Part shown: piece after piece, positions 1 to 15,000 of the stretch
Layout of the letters: each line of letters starts with the position of its first letter
Position numbering within the stretch: position 1 is the first letter of the stretch
Source: Corella eumyota
Taxonomy: Eukaryota > Chordata > Ascidiacea > Phlebobranchia > Corellidae
Length of the DNA stretch: 64,000 bases
Assembly: GCA_963082875.1 (NCBI GenBank)
Contig: OY720098.1
Coordinates: 14,446,001-14,510,000, forward strand
Reading direction: 5' to 3'
Notes under the pieces: generated by a model
What the model was told of the DNA's origin: nothing
The model's database searches: none
Seen by the model: only the letters and a program-made list of their open reading frames with translations
Made by a program: the position numbers and the translations under genes

Positions 1-883
1 AAGTGACTAACCTTTTTACGATACGATTATTGTTATGAATCCGGTATTAAATATTTACTGTTGATACGAAACGTGTTAAATCTATATACCAACCTATGCA
101 TTAAAAAAATAAAAACTAGTCAAAATTTTTTTATAAAATACAAAAAAAAAACAGCTAGGGGCATAATGCTTTTGTCGGATAGTTTTTGCAGGTGAATTAA
201 TAAAAAAGGGCAATAAATAATATATAAAAACGAAAGTTATGTTTAATTATTTAATTAAAGTTTAAAAGATAACACCCCAAAAAATTAGCATAGAACACTT
301 GTAAATTTTTTAATCTTTACCTATCTTTGCATAACGATAAATTTTAAGCTATATTATTTCGAAATAAACTTGGTTAAATATTTGTTTGTGCTCTAATGTT
401 TGATCAACATTTTAATTATTACCAAAATTTTTTCTTAAACTACAAATTGCTTGTATAATTTATGTTAAACTAAATCTATGCTTAAAAACATTTTTTTTGG
501 TAAAACATTTCGGTAAAAAGTAATAAAGTTTGTTATTATATTATTGTTAAAGATATTATATAGTTTTCAAGATTTACAAATAAACTTGTTTAGCATTTTT
601 TTAGTTAAACACATACTAACGATATATATATATATATTTGTTTAATTTAAGTAAAACCATTTGATAAAACGATAGTTGTAACCCTTCTTAATTAATTTTA
701 ATTTAAAAAGATCTTCTTACGTATAAATGTATTTGTACGCCTAAAATAAATGTCCCATATAAAATCACATCACTATAAAAATGTTAGGATTAAGTTGAAA
801 TTTTAAAAGAATATTTTATAAATCTCACAATGCTTATATAGTTTCGTTAGCAACAAATCTTTTTTTAAAGAATTTCTGCCTCA
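1..883. other. AT-rich sequence without a recognised gene
   Basis: I see no convincing exon or family-level repeat here. The sequence is very AT-rich, with homopolymer runs and a short (TA)n tract near 620-638. Confidence 0.5.
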
Positions 884-1315
884 TTAAAACATTGCTTTTC
901 TTGAGATTTCAGTTCGGGGTTCTGCGGCTGCAAAACTTGCTCGTAATTGTGGATTTAATTCCCCAATTTTATTCTGAAATTTTTCTTCAAACTTGTCAGA
1001 AATCGATAACTTTCTGATCAGCTTTGTGACGTCAGATTTTCCAAGGTTGTCAGCAGGTACGTCCGGCTCTACGCCCGTGCCTTCACACAGTTCTTCAAGT
1101 ACGCGATCTTCTTTGATTTTTTGCGTGGATGGCGCTATTGATGATCTTCTTCGTATTCGTTTTGGATGATTGCGAATTATTAAGAGTTCCGCGTTACGTT
1201 GTTCGGCTTGTGATGTTTTTTTCTCCAGGTCAACTTCACCATCGAGTTTCCAACATCTTGAAACTTTTGAGCCCATGTTTTTATCAACATTGTAGCCTTT
1301 TACGTTTAATTCCAA
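884..1315 (-). CDS. Unrecognised small basic protein or exon
   Basis: This is an open frame of 143 codons whose first codon is TTG. The first real ATG is at 1276-1274 and would give a protein of 130 residues starting MGSKVSRCWKLDGEVDLEKK. It ends at a TAA at 886-884, and an in-frame stop lies upstream. The product is rich in Lys, Arg and Glu, has a basic stretch (PKRIRRRSS) that could be a phosphorylation or nuclear-localisation site, and shows no signal peptide or membrane segment. The GC content is clearly above that of the flanks and codon use looks coding. I do not recognise a family. It may be a single-exon gene or the last exon of a gene to the right, now separated from it by the transposon at 1401-4874. 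Confidence 0.45.
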   Translation of the reverse strand: MELNVKGYNVDKNMGSKVSRCWKLDGEVDLEKKTSQAEQRNAELLIIRNHPKRIRRRSSIAPSTQKIKEDRVLEELCEGTGVEPDVPADNLGKSDVTKLIRKLSISDKFEEKFQNKIGELNPQLRASFAAAEPRTEISRKAMF

Positions 1316-1420
1316 TTTTATGATTTTTAAATTTATTCAAGCAAAAATTATGACATCACAATACTATTTTTCTTTTACGAATTTTTTTTATATGGAAAAT
1401 GTACGGTGGCCCACAAGGGC

Positions 1421-1800
1421 AAAACATTTAAAAGAGTAAAAACATTTTAAAAACTAAAAACATTTAAAAAATTAAAAACATTAGTTTAAAAAACATTTAA
1501 AAAATTAAAAACATTTAAAAAATTGAAAACATTTAAAAAATTGAAAACATTTTAAAAATTGAAAACATTTAAAAAAGTAAAAACATTTAAAAAATTAAAA
1601 ACATTTTAAAAATTGAAAACATTTTAAAAATTGAAAACATTTTAGAAATTGAAAACATTTCAAAAATTGAAAACATTTTGAAAATTAAAAACATTTTAAA
1701 AATTGAAAACTTTCAAAAATTGAAAACATTTCAAAAATTGAAAACATTTCAAAAATTAAAAACATTTAAATTTTTGAAAACATTTCAAAAATTGAAAACA
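1421..1800. repeat. Minisatellite in left arm of transposon
   Basis: About 23 tandem units of 15-17 bases resemble AAAAATTGAAAACATTT with small variants. The array starts directly inside the terminal 20 bases of the transposon and has a complementary array in the other arm. Confidence 0.9.
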
Positions 1801-2341
1801 TTTTTCCGGCGCCAACCAGACCTTACGCGGTCCCAAGACAGAGTACCGGAACTCTAAAGATATTAAAAGTCGACCACGAGGCGCTACCTGTGTCGCTGAA
1901 TGCAAGTTACCAATAGTTTTGGACGGTTTTTCTATATTTATTTAGTGTAAAATAGGAATATGGGCATACATAATTAAATGAATTAGTCAGTGTCAGTTTG
2001 ACATAGTGACAGCGGTAGCCTGTGGTAACGTACATGGCGTAGCGGTTTAGTGACCTTTTGGCTAGTGGCTTGCAGAACTAACTCTGCTAAATTTTAGCGA
2101 ATTAATCCGCTTTATATTTACCTAAAAATACAATAACTTTAATATATAAATATTTAAATTGCAGTAGGGTATAACTGTATTCGTTGTGGCAAAGGAGTTC
2201 TGAGTACTGTGGGCTACTGCCTGACTGTTAATAAATGTTTTTTTTATTAATTTTGGCATTATTTAGAATCTTGATGTTGTTTGATTTGTTATTAATAAAG
2301 TCAAGCACGAAGAAATTATTGTTCTCCTGGTCCTAACTTGA

Positions 2342-3078
2342 TGGCATATTGACGGATATGACAAACTTAAGCCTTACGGCTTTGCATTGCATGGATGCAT
2401 TGATGGCTGGAGTCGTAAAATATTATGGTTGAAGGTACTAAGATCCAATAATAATCCTGTAATTATCGGCAATCTCTATTTCAACAAGGTAGTTGAATTG
2501 GGTGGTTATCCACATAAAGTCAGGTCTGATTGTGGAACAGAAAATGACCTTGTTGCTACCATGCAATGTTATTTTTGTAATGATGAAAATGGGCACATAT
2601 ACAGTACATCTCCGCATAACCAAAGAATTGAGGCCTGGTGGTCTATTCTGCGAAGAACAAGTACCACCTGGTGGATGAATTTTTGTAAGGATTTAATTGC
2701 ACAACAAGACTTTATACCAAAATGCAAGAGGAATGTTTGTGGTTTTGTTTTTCAACCTTGCTACAGTATGAAATTGATGATGTTGTTCAAAGGTGGAACT
2801 CACACTATATTCAAAAATCTGGCTATGAAACTGTAGCTGGACGTCTGGATGAGTTATATTATCTGCCACATTTGCATGATGGGGAAAATAAATTGGCAAT
2901 GATGTTAAACAGTCAATACGAACATGTTACCCAAAATTTACCATAAAGTTGTGATGACAATTCAATTTATCAAAGATACTTTGCTGATGTTTTGGAATCG
3001 GCTAATGGGATTTCCTTACCCAAGGATTGGGACAGTGCTTTAAATTTGTACAAAAACTTGCTTAAGGTTGCATGTTGA
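2342..3078 (+). pseudogene. Integrase-type transposase remnant
   Basis: The translation carries the three acidic sites expected of a DDE transposase with an integrase (rve-like) fold: the Asp in WHIDGYDKLKPYG at about 2342, the Asp in RSDCGTEN at about 2520, and the Glu in NQRIEAWWSILRR at about 2620. HGCIDGWSRKILWLKV lies between the first two. The 3' part (about 2750-3078) encodes a helical tail with RWNSHYIQKSG and LDELYYLPH, as in complete relatives. The frame is interrupted and no N-terminal DNA-binding domain is visible, so this copy is unlikely to make an active enzyme. It sits centrally between the inverted arms. Confidence 0.8.
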
Positions 3079-3993
3079 TAAAATTTAACCTCTTATTACT
3101 TTTTGAAATGTATATACTTTGATTGTACAATAAATAATCCAAGACTGTGTTATAATTTTGTTTATTAAAGTATATATAATAATTTGATTTATCACAAATG
3201 GTAAAACAACAAAGATTTATTAATAAGAGGAAAAATTACACAGTTTAGAACCTTAAAACTTTTATATGTAAAAATAACATAAAATACAATCCATATACCA
3301 TAGGCTGCTATTTACAACTTCTAATAAAATACAGTAGGTACATGGTACAATTTTTTCAAAAGATTACTTAAATAATAAAAAAACTGACACAAATTATGTT
3401 TAACATTGTTTAGTTAAAGTTAAAAATAATATCATTATAAAAAAATGAAATATTAAGTGTTTCAAAAACAAGTGAACCTCATCAAACCACAAATTTTACT
3501 TAACTCACACACAAGGTTGCATTTTTAAAAGACTTACTCTCATTGTCATAAAAGTTTTTTTTCAATCAAATGACTACAGTTTACGTTGATTAGGAATGGT
3601 TTCAGTATTGTGTGAACATTAAGGTTCCATATTAACAGCTGTTTCTTGAATCCTATTATCAGTAACTTCTGTGGTAAAACAAATATACAACACAATTCTT
3701 CCATTAAGGGTAAATGGAATATGCCTTTTCCTGGTATAAAGATTACCTCAGAGCCTTGAGCAATTAGGACAATATTTAAAACTTTCTTGCATGTATTCTT
3801 CACAATGTTAGCAATTAATTCTTATAACAATTTTTATTTTTTAAACTTATTAACCTTGTACAAAAAACACTCAGTATACATAGGTAAAATGTCTAGTCAC
3901 AAGTATATATGTATGCCATGTGTGTACTGCAAAACCATGTTCTGCAATCTGGTTTGAAGGTGCCTGTTTTACTAGCAACTATTCTGATTGCTA

Positions 3994-4874
3994 CTTGACT
4001 TTATTAATAAAAAATCAAACAACATCAAAATTCTAAATAATGCCAAAATTAAAAAAAAAATGTATTAACAGTCAGGGTAGCCCAGTAGCCCACAGTACAG
4101 AAGTCGGAATTCTATTGCCACAACGAATACAGTTATACCCAACTGCAATTTAAATATTTATATATTAAAGTTATTGTATTTTTAGGTTAATATAAAGCTG
4201 ATTAATTCGCTAAAATTTAGCAAAGGGTTAGTTCTGCGGACCACCAGCCAAAAGGTCACTAAACCGGTACGCCATGTACTTTACCACAGGCTACCGCTGT
4301 CACTATGTCAAACTGACACTGACTAATTCATTTAATTATGTATGCCCATATTTCCCATTTAACACTAAATAAATATAAAAAAAACATCCAAAACTATTGG
4401 TAACTTGCATTCAGCGGCACAGGTAGCGCCTCGTGGTCGACTTTAAATATTTTTAGAGTTCCGGTACTCTGTCTTGGGACCGCGTAAAGTCTGGTTGGCG
4501 CCGGAAAAATGTTTTCGATTTTTGAAGTGTTTTCAAAAATTTAAATGTTTTCAATTTTTGAAATGTTTTCAAAAATTTAAATGTTTTCAATTTTCAAAAT
4601 GTTTTCAATTTTTAAAATGTTTTTAATTTTCAAAATGTTTTTAATTTTTAAAATGTTTTTAATTTTTAAAATGTTTTCAATTTTTAAAATGTTTTCAATT
4701 TTTAAAATGTTTTCAATTTTTAAAATGTTTTCAATTTTTAAAATGTTTTCAATTTTTTAAATGTTTTTAATTTTTTAAATGTTTTTTAAACTAATGTTTT
4801 TAATTTTTTAAATGTTTTTAGTTTTTAAAATGTTTTTACTTTTTTAAATGTTTTGCCCTTGTGGGCCACCGTAC
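3994..4874. repeat. Right inverted arm of the transposon
   Basis: This is the reverse complement of about 1401-2305. It includes a shared unique segment around 4000-4500 and, at about 4510-4856, the complementary minisatellite of TTTTTAAAATGTTTTCAA-like units. The two arms could pair into a very long hairpin. Confidence 0.85.
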
Positions 4875-4878
4875 AAAT

Positions 4879-6985
4879 GGTACGACGATGCTTAATAACA
4901 AATTACGCGATGGTAATTTCGAATTATGCATAAATTTAAAATACGAAGTCGAAAACGCTTGTGTGTTGGCACTAGTTTTTAGAATGTCGGTGTTCATAGC
5001 AATGTAAAATAAATGGGTTTTGTGTTTTTGCAAATTTTGTGCACCTAAAGCGCAACCGCAATATGTAGCTTTTATTTCAAGAAAACTGTTTTTATTCACC
5101 ACCTTGCCAAATATAAGGGCATTTTAACTAATTAAGTACTTAAAATTGACTTTCCTGTTATTTTGTACCGTACGCCTGGGCCTGAATAGCCCTGAAAAAA
5201 CTAGCACAACGGAAATTGTATTAAATTAAAAACTGTCAGGGTAATTTATTTCAAATCTAAGATAAAAAATAACACTAAAAAATTATCATTTAACAAGACA
5301 TTTTAGACTCTAACGGTAAGTCAACAAGAGAAAAAAAAAGCATTAAAAAATTATCATTTAACAAGACATTTTGGGTTTAAAGTGTAAGTCATCAAAACCG
5401 GTAGAAAATTGTAGTCCAAATTAGCCTTAACCTATTAAAAGCGGTAAAAAGGGGGGTAAAACACAAACACATCGTAATTGTTTTCATATCGGTTTGCGTA
5501 TTTTTTTTCACTTTAAGAGAATTTTAAAAGTTAAAGCTTAAATTTAAAAATTATGAAAAAATTGTTAAAATAAAAACATTTAATTTTTTCAGACTGTTTG
5601 ATAAAGTGGGGTAAAAATAAAATACCATAACCAATTTGGCAGTATTTTTTATATTTAAGTAGAATCATTCTAGTTTTTTGTATTTATTTATTTTCAATGT
5701 AAAAACGCTGACCTGATAGCTACAACCAATGATATATAATGTTTATTATATATCATTGGCTACAACTTATACATTGTCACTTTTAGTTTTAGTTGGTTAA
5801 ACCCAGCCTTTAAATAACTATTTCAACAATTTATTATGTTATTATTTTGGATTGCCTGATAATTAGCCTGGCGTTTTTATTTTTTACTTAAAAAAGTTTT
5901 TACCGTTTATATAGCGCCATATACTCAAGGGCGCTACGAGAAAGAAGCGGTAAGAATCAAAAATTGAACCTTTTATAGTAACCTGAGTTTAAGTTTATAA
6001 AATAAAAACTAACCTAAATTGTTATTAAATAAAGACTTTTTTCGGTTATGGTATTACTATGTAAATTTTTACAAAATTAAAATTTGAAAAACAAATCAAG
6101 CATAGCCATTTTTTAAAATATCCAAGTACTCCTTTTTGTGGATTCAACTTATTTATTTTGATGTTTTTTTCACATCCAATTTTACATTTGACCAAATAAT
6201 CATTTGCCCAAAAACCGAAATTTCGAAAACGTTTTACTGAAATTTTACTGAAAATGGGAATAACGTTTATTTAAACAATGTAATTTGGCAGAGGGGGGTT
6301 AGGGTAAACTGTAGTATTTAAAAATATGTTTTGTGGTGGGTAAACTTACTGTTTTGTTCATTTTGTATTTTGTCAAATGTATTTTCGGGTAAATAGTTTT
6401 CAAGCAAATAACAGTAATTCAGGTTAACCCATACGTAGCTAGTCCATAACAAACACAGCCTTAAATGAATTAAATCAATTTATATTATAAGTACATAACA
6501 TTGTATATTTTCAAAATGTAAACACTTTTTAAATAAAGTTTCAGTTTTTCTTTTAAAAAAATATTTAGCAAATTATTTTTGCCATAGATATCTTATATAT
6601 CATTTTTCGTTACCTAGTAACAACACTGTTTCGGTAATTTTTCAGTTTGTAAGCATGAAAACAACGTATAGTGAGATAGTTAAGTATACATTCGTAAAAT
6701 TAACTAAATGCTGAATTAAAATTTTATTTGTTGTTGCATTACGCGTGGACGACAACACATTCTCCAAAATCTTTGCCACTTCTAATTGCCTAATTAATTT
6801 GTTTAGTTAAAGCGCAATAAAAATTTAACACAGTCAAAAATTTACTTAAAGTCCCCAACGCCAAATAGTCCGCTAAATAATCACACTATTTTTAATGTTT
6901 GCACTAATGTTAAAAAGAGTTCTTTTTACTAAAAAAGATTTTATAAAAGAAAAGAAAATTTTATAATAGAAAGAAAAAAAACTTC
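4879..6985. other. Gene-free spacer with minor repeats
   Basis: No exon is recognised. A 26-base block (AAAAAATTATCATTTAACAA and following bases) occurs twice, at about 5279 and about 5344. A perfect 14-base-arm palindrome lies at 5727-5760. A stretch at about 6185-6430 has loosely inverted ends (CATTTGACCAAATAATCATT near one, CAAGCAAATAAC near the other) and resembles the MITE-like unit at about 46452-46665. Confidence 0.45.
5727..5760. repeat. Perfect palindrome
   Basis: CCAATGATATATAA and its exact complement flank a 6-base centre (TGTTTA), giving a hairpin with a 14-base stem. GCTACAA or CTACAAC repeats lie on both sides. It could be a tiny fold-back element or a microsatellite inversion. 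Confidence 0.7.
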
Positions 6986-6989
6986 TGAT

Positions 6990-7240
6990 CAGGTCAAACT
7001 AACACCCTGTCTGGCTTTACAACATGAGGTTCTTGGTTCAATCCCCACTGCTCTTATGCTGTAGTTTCCCTAAGTAAGGCGATATAGTCGTTATAAACAG
7101 CAGCTTATAATAAGCAGGCAATTACAATCTATAATATTCTAAACTGCTAAAGGCAACTCGAGACTGAGTCGGGGTAGATGATGTTACTCTATGTTTAGGT
7201 TGTGAAGTCAATCTTTCTACATTGAGGATAAATAGATATA
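6990..7240 (+). repeat. tRNA-derived SINE copy
   Basis: This diverged copy has the B-box-like GGTTCAATCCCCACTG, then the body blocks (CTAAGTAAGGCG, AATTACAATCTATAATATTC, CAACTCGAGACTGAGTCGGG) and the end block TTGAGGATAAATAGATA. It lies just upstream of the ROPN1L 5' exon. Confidence 0.8.
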
Positions 7241-7345
7241 AAAAGGACTTACAAATCTGCCTTTATACCATTCTTTTATATTGTTATATATCATTATTAT
7301 TTTACATGTTATAGATTTTATTTAACATTAAAATTATTACAACTT

Positions 7346-7357
7346 TATTATTTGCAG
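7346..7357 (+). promoter_or_regulatory. Splice acceptor upstream of ROPN1L start
   Basis: TTATTATTTGCAG ends at 7357, 72 bases before the ATG, with no in-frame coding between. It is either the end of a 5' UTR intron or a spliced-leader trans-splice site. Tunicates are known to trans-splice a leader onto many mRNAs, so either reading fits. Confidence 0.4.
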
Positions 7358-7426
7358 GACCTAAAAATATTTTTTATAAGATCAGTTGAAAAAAATTCTT
7401 TTCCACTTTATCAAATAGACTTTTAA

Positions 7427-10100
<2,674 letters not shown>

Positions 10101-10278
10101 GATATTTTTAACCACTTTAACTACTTATCCTTCAAATTAATATAAGCTTTTTTAGTTTTTCATATTAAACTTTTATATACACTAAAAAGAAAAACTGCAG
10201 CTTGCTTAATATTTTTAACTTTAGGACCGAATGATTTAAATATTTTTTTAAATCATTTTTTTTTGTATATATGTATAC

Positions 10279-10284
10279 AATAAA
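10279..10284 (+). terminator. Poly(A) signal of ROPN1L
   Basis: AATAAA lies 179 bases after the ROPN1L stop, in the first AT-rich stretch of the 3' flank. Confidence 0.5.
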
Positions 10285-12080
10285 ATATATTTTTTAACTA
10301 GTGGATATAAAAGTAAACAGAAGAACTGAAATTATTATATTTAACCATTTATAACACAAGTTACAAACCAATATTGTTTTCAAGTTCTATTTATTAAGTT
10401 TAAATTCTATAGTTTTTACAATGCAAGCTAATTGAGTCTAAACTAAAGTTTGCGTGGAACAGAAATTTTAGGAGTTCTCTTCTTAACAAACAGTTTTTAT
10501 AAACTATTATTTTTAGAAGGCCTCTTACGATTTAAATTAAGTTAATATTCAGTAACTTAACAACAAATTACACAAAAATAATTTTTCAAACTATAGGCTA
10601 CATAAAACTTAATTTCATTTTAAAAAAACAGCCTTTAATTGTATTTATCAAGATCATTAATGATCGTATAAGTAATTTATTTTTATGCTGAATCTATATT
10701 TAACATCAAGTAAAAAAATACATTTTTAATGTGCAATTACCAAAAAAACTACTAAAGTAAAAAAACAATGCTGTATATGATATATTTTTATATCACAAAA
10801 TTAAATGGTTGAGTATTCTGTTACTATTAAGTAGCTTAGTGAATTTAACAAAACTATGTGTTTAAAAAAAGTTGTAAAACACAAAAAAATACATTTTTAC
10901 TCACAGTTTTTTTTAATTAAATTAAAAAAATTTAAAAAGAAATGCTGTTTTTCGAATAAGATTTTTCAATTTTACTCTGCATAATTGGACATTGGACATT
11001 ATAAGCATATAAATATAAAAACGATAAAATGTAAATATATTAGACTAGAAAATTTTTTTCTAAAAAAAGTGAAAATAAAAAACAAACATGCTGATAAAAG
11101 TATTATGAAACTATAAAATATCAAAACAAAAATATAAAAAACATTTTAAATGCTTCAAAAAAATTAAAGCATTTCACAATTTTTTCCACAGCATATTGGA
11201 GTTTAGAGGTATGATTTTATATGTTGTTGCGTATTGGGCTGAGGTAAATCGCGCTAAGTTTTTGAGGTAGATTTACCATTTCTAATTGTTAAGCTTTTTG
11301 TTCAGTTTTCGATATTTTGGCTGTAAATAGACTTATTTATTTTTGCACGATTATTCAATCATGTTATTAAGAGCCTATAAAGAATTAATTAATTAAAAGT
11401 GGTTTATTATTTTTTTTAGTAACCTATGTCAAAAACATAACTACGTAAATGGTTTATGTCGTATGGAACAATACCCAAAAAAATTAATTTTAATAAAAAA
11501 TTTTGCTAAATTAATATAGGTAATGGTAAATTTAACCATATAATAGACAAACAATATGATCATACAAGGTAATATGAGGTGATCATTAAATTTATTAAAA
11601 TATTGTCTTTAGTTATATATGTCTAAAGTTTTACTTGAACTATAAACATTCAAGTATTTAGGTTGTTATTTAACATGTATAACAATAATTATTTATTTAT
11701 AACTAACAGTTTTCCTATGATTTATACATGATTAAGAACTACATTGGAGTTCCCTTGACCTATTATTAAGTTACCATATGATATAAAATGTAGATTTAAC
11801 TTGTTGTGTTATTTCTATTCGCAAATTCGGGAAATGGCAATTTTAATATTTTCTCTAAAATAATGGTAAAAATAAAAACCTAATTGTACTATTTAAAATA
11901 TTAGAAATACTTAACAATTGCGCAAACAACATATTACATACTTTTGCCGGTATTGTGTACTATTGACATTTGGCAAAGTTTTTTAAATCTAAATATGCTG
12001 TATATATAAAAAAAAACAGAATAATTTGAGGTATACCGGTTGAAGTTGTTGGAGTATAGGTAATCGACATTAAATTGTAA
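10285..12080. other. Convergent intergenic spacer
   Basis: This joins the 3' ends of ROPN1L (+) and TSPEAR-like gene A (-). It is very AT-rich and probably holds both 3' UTRs. I see no exon and no SINE. Confidence 0.5.
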
Positions 12081-15000
12081 TCAATACGTAATGATTTTGT
12101 ACAATTTTGACAGAGTATCATATGGGTAAGCTGAGGCTAAAAAGTGTTCGCCTTCAAAATTGACATAATTAAAAGAAGAGGTACGTCCTATTGGTAAATT
12201 ATGAACAGGCACAAATTTTTCCACACCTTGCCACCTATAAAATATGAATAAATAAATTTAAGAGTGACAGGTCAAGTAAATCTAAAAAAACTAACCAAAG
12301 AAAGTTCAACCTTCAAGGAATGAGGCTTATTAAAATTTATAAACAATAAAAGAGTGGTATTAGGTTTTAACAGTACCTATAGATAACACTTGTATAGGGA
12401 GATTCAACAAATGTATGCTCTGCATAGGAATTGGCGACAATGAGAAAATGTTGAGATCCAATTTTAAAATACTCCCAGTCCAGTGCACTAATACATAATT
12501 AACTTTTATGATAAATTCAGAATGCTTTTTAAAGCAAAAAGCTACACTTTTCTAGAGTTTTGAAATTTGTCGATAAATAAAGCTTTAGAAAAATAATAAA
12601 ATAAAATTAACTCTTTAAACAGTGAAGTTATGTTTTTACTTTACACTTTCTTTTTTTCACCCATTTTTTTCGTATATACATTTATCCTCGATGTGGAAAG
12701 GTTAAATGCGCGACCTAAACATAGAGTAACAACTGTTACCCTGACCCAGTCTCGAATTGCCTGTGGCAGTTTGGGATATTATATAGATTATAATTGCCTG
12801 GTAATTCTGCTGCCGATTAAGTGCTGGCCAGGCAGGAGTTCATACCGTTTATAGCGCCTGACTAAAGGGCACTACAGCATGAGAGCAGTAGGGATTGAAT
12901 CCACGACATCATAGTGGTGTAGCAAGTGTTCTTACTACTACACCACGCTGCCAGTTGTTAATAGCATAGCTGTATTTGTAGCTTAAAGTAATTTTTACAA
13001 ACCCATAAGTTGTAATCTCCTGATAAGGCTGAAATTTTAACTCCAAAATATCAAGTTCGTAGATTTTAGAGTTAACTATCCAACTCGGTTGACTTTCATC
13101 TGGATTTACATTTGGTCCTAAGTTTAGTTGAAAATTCTGACTATTTGCCACAACGAGAAAATGGCGGAATCCACTTCTATCTGCTGGGTCAGTCATCTGA
13201 AAATATTCCCAGTCTGTTGCCCCCTTTGTCTGCAATTAATTAAGGCATAAATAAAATTTATTTATACTTGCAGTATGGTGTAGTGGTTAAAACAATTAGG
13301 TTTATAACATGAGATCATTGGTTTGGTTTCGACTAGGCCAGGGTAACAAATGCTTCTCTATGAGGGTCTTAAAAAGGGTCCTTCCACTTTAAGGATGAAT
13401 ATATAAATAAAAAAAATCATAACTTTTTATGTTACGTTCTATGTATTTGTTAACAATTATCTCAATAGTGAAATAGATTAAAAGATTAAATTTGAGTTTG
13501 ACAACCATTAAATAAAGAAACACTCGCCTATATCCAAAAAATAAAGATTCCGAACCTCAATTAATTGATGCTGCATAAACATTCGATTTCTTGAAAGCCA
13601 ATAATAAACAACAGAATCTATAACTGTTGTTCTACCATTGTAGGAATTCGCTACAACCAGTAAATGTACACTTTCTATTTTAAAAAATGTTACATCACGT
13701 CCTCCTACTGTTGGAAAATTTTGCGCAAACACAAATCTTTGACGGCGGCGTTTCCATTCATATAATTTTGAGTTGACATTATATAGACCAGGTTGTTCTA
13801 GTGGTAATTTTAAATATGAATGTTAAAATGAATTTTTAATTTTAAATACAATGTTAACCTCCCTTTTTCTTCTAACATTATTTTATGTTTATTTACACTT
13901 AATGTGGGAAGGTATAAACATAGAGTAACATTTGTTGCCCTGACTTAGTCTTAAGTTGCCATTTGCAGTTTGGGAGATTGATCTTGTTGCCTGATAAATG
14001 CTCTTGTGCTTCGTTCTGGGGTCGAACAAAGGGCCTCATGTAGTAAAGTCAAGTGTTCTAACCACTTCACTGTATAGCCATTTTTGTAATAAATTCACCT
14101 TAGAATGAATGCCGATAAAAAATTTACTCACCTACACTTTCGTTATTAACAACAAACAAAAAATTGGATTTTCCTATAGCAAAAGCTCCAAGACCCTGGG
14201 CTCGTTCTGTTCTAATCTTTTGGTATAAATTAAATTTGTTTATCATACTGGACCAAATATAAATTTCACAATACACCTTTTTATCCTGTTTCGTTCCACT
14301 GTTTGCTACAGCCAAAAAGTACTAAAAACAAATGTGTTTTAAGCCATTTGGGTTTCCTTATCTTATTTGGGTTTTCTTTGGTATTAAAAAAGGTTTTTAA
14401 AATTATTTTTTTGGTCAAAAGTAAGTTTAATAGAACATATTTTTGTTTGGATTTGGACTATGTTATTATATATTTTTCAATGTAAAAAATTTCCCTTTAA
14501 ACTAGTGTTTAAAACAAAATTCGTAAAATTAATGCATTCTAAATCAGTAAGTAAAACAAGGTAGGTGTTTAGTTTACCTTTCCATCAATAACAAATGCCT
14601 TCCATTTATGTGCTTCCTTAGTCTTAAAAGTTTGAAAAAGTTTAATACTTTTGCCATCCCATAAGTAAAGTCTCGATTTATTTTTGTTTGCAGTAACAAA
14701 AAAAGTGCCGTAACCTTCTATTGTAAATGCTTCAATAGATAATGTTTTGTCTGTGCTTTCTTCACTATTATAATCCCTTATATCTTCATAATCAATAATG
14801 TAATCCAACCGTTCCTGTCCTAAGTGAATGAGGATTTTAAAAAAGTGTCTTTTCAGTGTTACATTTTTTTTAAATAAAATATAAAATATCTCAATGTGCA
14901 AAATAATGCAACTAATGGAAACAAAAATTACTGAAAGAGTGCATTACTAACCTAAATAAGCAAAATTGACTTACTTAGTTAAAGTTCAATAAAAAAAAAA

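Larger units (their letters stand above)
1401..4874. mobile_element. DNA transposon with long inverted repeats (IS3EU-like)
   Basis: The ends are exact inverted copies: GTACGGTGGCCCACAAGGGC at 1401-1420 and its complement at 4855-4874. The inverted arms run from 1401 to about 2305 and from about 3994 to 4874 with modest divergence. A 4-base AAAT next to each end (1397-1400 and 4875-4878) may be the target duplication. The interior holds a remnant integrase-core transposase (2342-3078). The protein type, with WHIDGYDKL and HGCIDGW blocks, is the one I associate with IS3EU-type elements. That family name is from memory and less certain than the element itself. It is a plain cut-and-paste transposon and shows no capsid, envelope or LTR. 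Confidence 0.85.

Noticed and set aside
1421-1800. CRISPR-like array
   Set aside because: Units of about 16 bases are contiguous without spacers, in a eukaryotic transposon arm. It is a minisatellite.
12630-12854. Plus-strand frame beginning MFLLYTFFFSPIFF
   Set aside because: It lies over a SINE copy. Similar frames occur at other copies (for example 55015-55317), so it comes from the repeat.
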